A stretch of DNA of 64,000 nt from Gemmata sp051859125. GTDB lineage: Bacteria; Planctomycetota; Planctomycetia; Gemmatales; Gemmataceae. Where the stretch lies: NCBI RefSeq assembly GCF_051859125.1, contig NZ_JBHYGG010000001.1, positions 124,001 to 188,000 of the forward strand, given 5' to 3'. Position 1 is the first letter of the stretch. Each line of letters starts with the position of its first letter. Shown in pieces: positions 15,697-22,998 of the stretch. The translations under genes and the position numbers were made by a program. The notes beneath the pieces are model-generated. The model was not told the origin of the DNA. It was given only the letters and a program-made list of their open reading frames with translations, and did no database searches.

Positions 15697-18600
15697 ATGG
15701 ACTCACAGACCATTGTCGTCCGCGGGGCGCGCGAGCACAACCTCCGGGGGGTCGACCTCGAACTCCCCCGCAACAAGCTGATCTGCTTCACCGGCGTCAG
15801 CGGCTCGGGCAAGAGTTCGCTGGCGTTCGACACGATCTACGCCGAGGGGCAGCGGCGGTACGTCGAGTCGCTCTCCAGCTACGCCCGGCAGTTCCTCGGC
15901 CAGCTCCCGAAGCCCGACGTCGATTACATCGGCGGCCTGTCCCCGTCCGTCAGCATCCAGCAGAAGACCGCCGGCCGGAACCCGCGGTCCACCGTCGGCA
16001 CCATCACCGAGGTGTCGGACTTCCTCCGCGTCATGTACGCGCGGCTCGGCCAGGGCCACTGCCCCAGGTGCCGTCGGCCGATCACCGCCCAGACCCGCGA
16101 GCAGATCGTCGGCCGGGTCCTGGCGCTGCCCGAGGGGACGCGGTTCCTCGTCCTCGCGCCGGTGATCCGCGGGCAGAAGGGCGAGTTCAAGGACTTCTTC
16201 GCCGACATGGTGAAGCGCGGGTACGTCCGCGCCCGCGTGGACGGCAGGGCCGTCAAGCTGACCGACGACCTGAAGCTCGACAAGCGGATCAAGCACACCA
16301 TCGAGATCGTCGTCGACCGGCTCCAGAAGCGCGCCGCGAAGGGGCCGGAGGACGGCACGTTCCGCAGCCGCGTGGCCGAAGCCGTCGAGCAGGCGCTCAA
16401 CCTCGCCGAGGGGAACCTGATCCTCTCCATTGAGCGCGAGGCGAGCCGGGAGCCCGAGCGCCCGGAGGAAGGTGCCGCTGAGGCCCCCGGCTCGCCAGAG
16501 ACCGAAGACGTTCTCCTCTCGGCCCACTACGCCTGCACGCACTGCAACATCAGTTACGAGCCGCCGACGCCGCAGCTCTTCAGCTTCAACAGCCCGCACG
16601 GGATGTGCCCCGAGTGCGACGGGCTCGGCAACAAGTTCACGTTCGACGCCGCCCTGCTGATCCCCGACCCGACCGCGAGCTTCTACGACGGCGCGGTCCC
16701 GCTCGTCGGCCCGCTCAAGGGGATGGGGCGGTGGCGCAAGCACATCTTCGAGGGGGTCGGCAAGTCGCTCGGCATCGACCTGAAGAAGCCGTGGAACAAG
16801 CTCCCCACCGAGCACCAGGACCTGCTCCTCAACGGCAGCGGCGACTCGCACATCGTCTGGGAGTGGAAACAACGGGGCGGGAAGGTGTGGAAGCACGGCG
16901 GCAAGTGGGAGGGGATCGTCCCGCAGATGCTGTCGCAGTTCAAGAAGACGGCGGCCGGCCCGCGGCGGATGCAGCTCGAAAAGTACATGCGCGTGGTGCG
17001 GTGCCCGGCGTGCCACGGCGAGCGGCTCAACCCCCAGGCGCGAGCGGTGCGGGTCGGCGACCGCACGCTCGTCGAACTCGGCCACACGAGCATCGGCGAA
17101 CTCGTCCCGTGGTTCGACACCTACGAGAAGACGCTGACGCCGACCGCGAAGGTGATCGCCGGCGAGCTGCTCAAGGAGATCCGCGGGCGGCTCGGGTTCC
17201 TGCTGAACGTCGGCCTGCACTACCTCTCGCTCGACCGCCCCGCCCCGTCGCTCTCGGGCGGCGAGGCGCAGCGCATCCGGCTCGCGGGGCAGATCGGCAG
17301 CGGGCTCGTCGGCGTGCTGTACGTCCTCGACGAGCCGAGCATCGGCCTGCACCCCCGCGACAACGCGCAACTGCTGGCGAGCCTCGAACGGCTCCGCGAC
17401 ATGGGCAACACCGTCCTCGTCGTCGAGCACGACGAGGAGACGATGCGGGCCGCCGACTACCTCGTGGACTTCGGCCCGGGGCCGGGCGTCCGCGGGGGGC
17501 ACGTCGTCGCCGCCGGCACGCCCGCGGAGGTGCTCGGCAACCCGAACAGCCTCACGGGCCAGTACCTCACCGGCGCGAAGGAGATCGCCGTCCCCAAGGA
17601 GCGCCGGGCGGGGAACGGTCACGCATTGCGGGTGGTCGGCGCGACGCACCACAACCTCAAGAACGAGACGGCCGAGATCCCGCTCGGGAAGCTCGTGTGC
17701 GTCACGGGCGTGAGCGGCTCGGGGAAGAGTTCGCTCGTCAACGACGTGCTCCGCGGCGGGCTCGCAACCGCCCTGGCGAGCGCCGGGCGTAGGCCCAGCG
17801 AGCCGGAGCCCGAAGCCGACAGCGAGGAAGACGCCGGTCAAGTCGCGTCGGACGCCCGGTTCGAGCGGATCGACGGCACCGAGCACATCGACAAGGTCAT
17901 CGACATCGACCAGACGCCGATCGGCCGCACCCCGCGGTCGAACCCGGCGACGTACATCAAGCTGTGGGACGAGGTCCGCTCGCTGTACGCTCAGATGCCC
18001 GACGCCAAAGTGCGGGGCTACCAGCCCGGCCGGTTCAGCTTCAACAAGCCCGGCGGCCGGTGCGAGGCGTGCGAGGGCAACGGGTCGAACAAGCTCGAAA
18101 TGGACTTCCTCGCCGACGTGTGGGTGACGTGCCCGGTGTGCGAGGGCAAGCGGTTCAGCCGCGAGACGCTCCAGGTCCGCTACCGCGGCAAGTCGATCCA
18201 CGACGTGCTGGAGATGGAGGTGGCCCAGGCGCTGGAGCACTTCGAGCACGTCCCGAAGATCCGCCCGATGCTCCAGACGCTCCACGACGTCGGCCTCGAC
18301 TACATCAAGCTCGGCCAGCCGTCGCCGACGCTGTCGGGTGGCGAGGCGCAGCGCATCAAGCTCGCCAAGGAACTCGTCCGCAAGGGGACGGGCAGGACGC
18401 TCTACATCCTCGACGAGCCGACGACCGGCCTGCACTTCGACGACACGCGGAAGCTGCTCGAAGTGCTCCACGGGTTCGCGGACCAGGGGAACACGGTCCT
18501 GGTGATCGAGCACAGTCTGGACGTCGTGAAGACGGCCGACTGGGTGATCGACATGGGTCCGGAGGGCGGTTCGGGCGGCGGCCGGGTCGTGGTCGCGGGC

Positions 18601-21600
18601 ACGCCCGAGGTGGTGGCGAAGTGCGAAGAGTCGCACACCGGCCGGGCGCTCGCGCCGCTTCTGTTCCCCAAGAAACGCCCCCGGACCGCGGGCCGGGGGC
18701 TTGCGGGCAAGCGCGCCACCCAGCCCACCAAGTACATCACGCACCTGTGCGTCGAGGGGGCGTGCCAGCACAACCTCAAGAACGTGTCGGCCCGGCTCCC
18801 GCGGGAGAAGATGAGCGTGTTCTGCGGGCCGTCGGGCTCGGGGAAGTCGTCGCTCGCGCTCGATACGATCTACGCGGAGGGTCAGCGGCGGTACGTCGAG
18901 TCGCTCTCCAGCTACGCCCGCCAGTTCCTCGGTCAGGTGCAGAAGCCCCGCGTCGAGCAGATCACCGGCCTGTCGCCGGCCATCAGCATTGAGCAGAAGA
19001 CGACGAGCAAGAGCCCGCGGTCCACCGTGGGCACCGTCACCGAAGTCTACGACTACCTCCGCATCCTCTTCGCCCGGCTCGGCGAGCGGCACTGCCCCAA
19101 GTGCGACCGCGTCGTCGGCACGCAGACCTCCGACGAGATCGTCGACAAGGTGCTGTCGCAGCCCGAGGGGACGAAGCTCTACGTCCTGGCCCCGCTCGAG
19201 CGCTCGGGTCAGGAGAAGTACGACACGCTCTGGGAGGAGATCCGCCGGGCCGGGTACTCGCGGATGCGGGTGGACGGCAAGAGCTTCGGCCTCGACGAGC
19301 CGCCGCAGATCGACCACCGCCGCAAGCACACCGTCGAGGTCGTGGTCGATCGGAACGTCGTGAAGCCCGGCACCCGCACAAGGCTCGCGGAGGCGGTGGA
19401 GCAGGCGCTCGACCTCGGCCGCGGGGTCATGCACATCGCCTACGTCGAGGCCGACAAGGACGAGGCGAAGTGGCGGGTCGAGCGGTTCTCGCAGCACCTC
19501 GCGTGCGAGCACTGCAACCTGAGCTTCGAGCCGCTGAACCCGCACAACTACTCGTTCAACAGCCCGCTCGGGTGGTGCCCGACGTGCGAGGGGCTCGGGT
19601 TCCAGCGCGGCGCGAACCAGAACCTGCTCATCGGCGACACCGCGCTGTCACTCCGCCAGGGGGCCGTCGCCGCGTGGCCGCCGCTCGCCGCGGGGTCGGC
19701 GTGGCTCCCGTTCGCGCAGGCGCTCGCCGACCACGCCGGGTTCGACCTCGACACGCCGTTCGAGAAGCTCAGTCCCGAGCACCAGCGCGTCGTCACGCAG
19801 GGAACGGGCGAAGCCTGGATCGGTCTGGCGAGCGGGGGGCGTGAGCCCCCCGAGTCTGGGAAACGGAAAAAGAGCCCCAAGCCCTCGGGGGGCTCACGCC
19901 CCCCGCTCGCCAGGTTCCAGTACAAGGGCCTGTTCCCCGCGATCGACGAGGCGTCGCGGGTGTCGTGGGTGTACCGGAACCGACTCGACCACCTCGTGGA
20001 CCAGGTCCCCTGCTCCGCGTGCCGCGGCGCGCGGGTCCGGCCCGACGCGGCCGCGACGCGGTTCGCGAACCTGCGGCTCGGCCAACTGTGCGACAAGCCG
20101 CTCGGCGACACACTCGCACTGTTCCAGACCCTGCCGCCGTCCAAGGAGACCCAGCAGGTCGCCGGCGAGGTGATCCGCGAGATCACGAACCGCATCAAGT
20201 TCCTGGTCGACGTCGGGCTCGACTACCTCTCGCTCTCGCGGCCCGGCCCGACGCTCTCCGGCGGCGAGGCGCAGCGGATCCGGCTCGCGTCGCAGATCGG
20301 CAGCGGCCTCACGGGCGTGCTGTACGTCCTCGACGAGCCGACCATCGGCCTGCACCCGCGGGACAACGAGCGGCTCCTCGAAGCGCTCAAGCGGCTCCGC
20401 GACCTCGGCAACACCCTGGTGCTGGTCGAGCACGACCGCGAGGTGATCGCGGCCGCGGACTACCTGCTCGACTTCGGCCCCGGGGCCGGCGACCGCGGCG
20501 GCGAGATCACCTCGGCCGGGACGCCGAAGCAGGTGCAGAAGGACGCGAACTCGCTCACCGGGAAGTACCTGAGCGGGAAGCTCGCGATCCCGGTGCCGAC
20601 GAACCGCCGCCGCGGGTTCGCGAACCAGATCGGCATCGTCGGCGCGCGGCAGCACAACCTCAAGAACGTGGACGTCGAGATCCCGCTCGGGGGGTTCGTC
20701 GCCGTCACCGGCGTGAGCGGCTCGGGGAAGTCGTCGCTCGTCAACGAGGTGCTCTACAACACGCTCGCCCGCAAGCTGAACCGAGCGCAAACGCCGGGCG
20801 CGGCGCACGACGACATCCGCGGGCTGGACCACCTCGACAAGATCATCGCCGTCGACCAGGACCCGCTCGGCAACTCGCCGTCGAGCAACCCGGCGACGTA
20901 CACTGGCGTGTTCGACCTGATCCGCGAGGTGTTCGCGCGATTACCCGAGTCGAAGGTGCGCGGGTACCACCCAAGGCGCTTCAGCTTCAACCAGAAGGGC
21001 GGCCGGTGCGACGCCTGCGAGGGGATGGGCCAGAAGAAGATCGAGATGCACTTCCTGCCCGACGTGTGGGTCGAGTGCGACACGTGCCGCGGCACCCGGT
21101 ACAACCCCGAGACGCTCGCGGTCCGGTACCACGGCAAGAGCATCGCCGACGTGCTCACCATGCGTGTCAGCGAGGCGCTCGAGCTGTTCGGCAACATCCC
21201 GAAGATCCGCCAGATCCTCCAGACGCTCGACGACGTCGGCCTCGGGTACATGGCGCTCGGGCAGCCGGCCCCGACCATGTCGGGCGGCGAGGCGCAGCGC
21301 GTCAAGCTCGCGGCGGAACTCGCCCGGCCCAGCACGGGCAAGACGCTGTACCTGCTCGACGAGCCGACGACCGGCCTGCACTTCGACGACATTCGGAAGC
21401 TGCTGGTCGTGCTCCACCGGCTCGCGGACCTCGGCAACACGGTCGTCGTCGTCGAGCACAACCTCGACGTCATCAAGACGGCCGACTGGGTCATCGACCT
21501 GGGGCCGGACGCGGGCATCCGCGGCGGTCGCGTCGTGGCGGCCGGCACGCCCGAGGAGGTGGTGCGGCAGTTCGACGCGGGGGCCCTCACCCACACCGGC

Positions 21601-22686
21601 CGCATCCTCAAGGGGGTCCTCGCGGCCGGCCCGCACGAGGAGCGGGTGCGGTTCGACCCGGCCGCCGCGCTCCAGGCCCGGCTCGGCGACATGGACATCG
21701 CCGAGGTCGGCAAGAACCAGAAGCTCCCGTGGGAGGCCGACGGGCCCAAGTGGCACACCCGCGACCGCGTCACCACGACCGGCAAGCCGATCAAGTGGGA
21801 CGGCGACGCGCTCTCCTTCGCCATCGACGAGATCCAGAAGCTCGGCGCGTTCTCGGAGACGAACTGGAACCACCGCAGCATCGTCGAGGTGCCGCTCGCG
21901 AAGAAGTCGGACGGCTGGTTCCTCCACGCGATGACCGGGCACGAGGCGTACTTCAAGCTCGTGTTCCGGCTCCCCGGCCGCCCGTTCAAGGAGGACCAAC
22001 TCGCCGCGAAACTCGCGCTCCCGCCGCTCAGCGACACGCCCGGCCTGGAGGGGTACTCCCGCGACGGCAACCGCGTCGAGGTCGGCAACCACGCCGCGGG
22101 TCAGCAGGTCGTCGTCGTCGTCCACAAGAAGTCCGAGGTCGAGGCACCCGCGTTCCGCGAGTTCCTCGCACGCGCCGTGGGCGTGGTGCAGGGCCGCGAC
22201 GCGACCGCGAGCGCCGGCGTCGAGGGCAACATGCCCTGGAAGAAGGACGGCGAGAAGTGGCACCTCGGCGAGAAGGGGTTCCCGCTGGGCAAGGGCGCGA
22301 AGTGGGACCGCGCCCTGCTCCCCCGGTTGCTCAAGCTGCTCCGTGAGGTCGACTCCACCCTGGAATTCAAGTGGGACGTGCGGGACGCCGTGACCGTGCG
22401 GCCGCTCGGCGCGTCGCGGTTCTGGTGCCGGATCAAGACGAAGGAGTCGGCGGCACTCGAAGTGTGGCTCGTCGGCCGCCGCGGTCAGGCGAACCTGGGG
22501 CGACTCGAAGGGGCCGGCCGCGAGTCCGCGATCGAGGGCGACCGCGAGGACGGCAGCGAGGTGCTCAAGCTCTGGTTCGTGACCGGCGACAACCTCCCCG
22601 CGAACAAGCTCAAGCCGGTGCTGACCGAACACCTCCGCGCGTTCAAGGCGGCGTTCGGCACCGGGGGCGAGAAGGAAGCGGGGTGA
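15697..22686 (+). CDS. uvrA: Double-length UvrA (two fused UvrA units plus C-terminal repeat domain)
   Basis: This 2329-residue protein is a tandem of two full UvrA units. Normal UvrA is about 940 residues and acts as a dimer that finds DNA damage and loads UvrB. Unit 1 spans about 1-1000 with Walker A motifs GVSGSGKSS at 33 and 671; unit 2 spans about 1015-1975 with GPSGSGKSS at 1044 and GVSGSGKSS at 1672. Each unit has two LSGGEAQR-type signatures (one reads MSGGEAQR) and its own CxxC zinc modules. The units have diverged, so the fusion is not recent. Residues 1976-2329 form an extra region of two similar ~150-residue repeats. A palindromic element inserts about 30 residues at 1377-1406 without breaking the frame. 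The ATG has AGGAGGAG upstream. Confidence 0.95.
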   Translation: MDSQTIVVRGAREHNLRGVDLELPRNKLICFTGVSGSGKSSLAFDTIYAEGQRRYVESLSSYARQFLGQLPKPDVDYIGGLSPSVSIQQKTAGRNPRSTVGTITEVSDFLRVMYARLGQGHCPRCRRPITAQTREQIVGRVLALPEGTRFLVLAPVIRGQKGEFKDFFADMVKRGYVRARVDGRAVKLTDDLKLDKRIKHTIEIVVDRLQKRAAKGPEDGTFRSRVAEAVEQALNLAEGNLILSIEREASREPERPEEGAAEAPGSPETEDVLLSAHYACTHCNISYEPPTPQLFSFNSPHGMCPECDGLGNKFTFDAALLIPDPTASFYDGAVPLVGPLKGMGRWRKHIFEGVGKSLGIDLKKPWNKLPTEHQDLLLNGSGDSHIVWEWKQRGGKVWKHGGKWEGIVPQMLSQFKKTAAGPRRMQLEKYMRVVRCPACHGERLNPQARAVRVGDRTLVELGHTSIGELVPWFDTYEKTLTPTAKVIAGELLKEIRGRLGFLLNVGLHYLSLDRPAPSLSGGEAQRIRLAGQIGSGLVGVLYVLDEPSIGLHPRDNAQLLASLERLRDMGNTVLVVEHDEETMRAADYLVDFGPGPGVRGGHVVAAGTPAEVLGNPNSLTGQYLTGAKEIAVPKERRAGNGHALRVVGATHHNLKNETAEIPLGKLVCVTGVSGSGKSSLVNDVLRGGLATALASAGRRPSEPEPEADSEEDAGQVASDARFERIDGTEHIDKVIDIDQTPIGRTPRSNPATYIKLWDEVRSLYAQMPDAKVRGYQPGRFSFNKPGGRCEACEGNGSNKLEMDFLADVWVTCPVCEGKRFSRETLQVRYRGKSIHDVLEMEVAQALEHFEHVPKIRPMLQTLHDVGLDYIKLGQPSPTLSGGEAQRIKLAKELVRKGTGRTLYILDEPTTGLHFDDTRKLLEVLHGFADQGNTVLVIEHSLDVVKTADWVIDMGPEGGSGGGRVVVAGTPEVVAKCEESHTGRALAPLLFPKKRPRTAGRGLAGKRATQPTKYITHLCVEGACQHNLKNVSARLPREKMSVFCGPSGSGKSSLALDTIYAEGQRRYVESLSSYARQFLGQVQKPRVEQITGLSPAISIEQKTTSKSPRSTVGTVTEVYDYLRILFARLGERHCPKCDRVVGTQTSDEIVDKVLSQPEGTKLYVLAPLERSGQEKYDTLWEEIRRAGYSRMRVDGKSFGLDEPPQIDHRRKHTVEVVVDRNVVKPGTRTRLAEAVEQALDLGRGVMHIAYVEADKDEAKWRVERFSQHLACEHCNLSFEPLNPHNYSFNSPLGWCPTCEGLGFQRGANQNLLIGDTALSLRQGAVAAWPPLAAGSAWLPFAQALADHAGFDLDTPFEKLSPEHQRVVTQGTGEAWIGLASGGREPPESGKRKKSPKPSGGSRPPLARFQYKGLFPAIDEASRVSWVYRNRLDHLVDQVPCSACRGARVRPDAAATRFANLRLGQLCDKPLGDTLALFQTLPPSKETQQVAGEVIREITNRIKFLVDVGLDYLSLSRPGPTLSGGEAQRIRLASQIGSGLTGVLYVLDEPTIGLHPRDNERLLEALKRLRDLGNTLVLVEHDREVIAAADYLLDFGPGAGDRGGEITSAGTPKQVQKDANSLTGKYLSGKLAIPVPTNRRRGFANQIGIVGARQHNLKNVDVEIPLGGFVAVTGVSGSGKSSLVNEVLYNTLARKLNRAQTPGAAHDDIRGLDHLDKIIAVDQDPLGNSPSSNPATYTGVFDLIREVFARLPESKVRGYHPRRFSFNQKGGRCDACEGMGQKKIEMHFLPDVWVECDTCRGTRYNPETLAVRYHGKSIADVLTMRVSEALELFGNIPKIRQILQTLDDVGLGYMALGQPAPTMSGGEAQRVKLAAELARPSTGKTLYLLDEPTTGLHFDDIRKLLVVLHRLADLGNTVVVVEHNLDVIKTADWVIDLGPDAGIRGGRVVAAGTPEEVVRQFDAGALTHTGRILKGVLAAGPHEERVRFDPAAALQARLGDMDIAEVGKNQKLPWEADGPKWHTRDRVTTTGKPIKWDGDALSFAIDEIQKLGAFSETNWNHRSIVEVPLAKKSDGWFLHAMTGHEAYFKLVFRLPGRPFKEDQLAAKLALPPLSDTPGLEGYSRDGNRVEVGNHAAGQQVVVVVHKKSEVEAPAFREFLARAVGVVQGRDATASAGVEGNMPWKKDGEKWHLGEKGFPLGKGAKWDRALLPRLLKLLREVDSTLEFKWDVRDAVTVRPLGASRFWCRIKTKESAALEVWLVGRRGQANLGRLEGAGRESAIEGDREDGSEVLKLWFVTGDNLPANKLKPVLTEHLRAFKAAFGTGGEKEAG
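19825..19913. repeat. Perfect 30-bp inverted repeat inserted in frame within uvrA
   Basis: Arms 19825-19854 and 19884-19913 are exact reverse complements over 30 bases, with a 29-base A-rich loop. Each arm also contains its own small palindrome, GGGGGGC-GTGA-GCCCCCC. The whole 89-base block is read through by uvrA as a Gly/Arg/Pro/Ser/Lys-rich loop. The matching place in unit 1 of the same protein has no such segment. This is the behaviour of a palindromic mobile repeat tolerated inside a gene, comparable in concept with rickettsial palindromic elements. Confidence 0.85.
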
Positions 22687-22745
22687 GGGGCGACGCACAG
22701 CGGTCAGCGGTGACGCGAGCCCACCCGAAGCAGGTTGAGCGCGCT

Positions 22746-22927
22746 GCCCCTCACCCGCGACCCGCAGTGCCGGGTCGCGACCTCTCCCCGTAGGAACGGG
22801 GCGAGGTGGGGCTCGCTGGGTTCCTCTTGAACTGATCCGACCACAGCGCTGGTGAGAAGCACCACGTGCCCCACCTCGCCCCGTTCCGACGGGGAGAGGT
22901 CGCCGCGCTTCGCGGCGGGTGAGGGGC
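22746..22927. repeat. Large inverted repeat between uvrA and the hydrolase gene
   Basis: Arms at 22746-22812 and 22868-22927 are inverted copies. The outer GCCCCTCACCC ends match exactly, as does the inner block CGACCTCTCCCCGT-GGAACGGGGCGAGGTGGGGC except for one base. A short variable hairpin sits within each arm, and 55 bases lie between the arms. It fills most of the 312-base gap between the uvrA stop and the end of the minus-strand hydrolase gene. It may be a non-autonomous repeat; in this position it could also end transcription from both sides. Confidence 0.75.
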
Positions 22928-22998
22928 AGCCACGCAAGAAAGTGACCGGTGACCGAGGAGGTCCACAGCACGACTGGTGGTTCCTCGTCCACCTCGCG

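Noticed and set aside
15703..19545. A 1280-codon open frame on the strand opposite uvrA
   Set aside because: It is the shadow of GC-rich uvrA codons; its translation is Arg/Ala/Leu/Asp low complexity without any recognisable domain.
15697..22686. The double uvrA as an assembly duplication or missed stop codon
   Set aside because: The two units differ at many residues and in their inserts and linkers, and the frame is open throughout, so they are not copies of one sequence.
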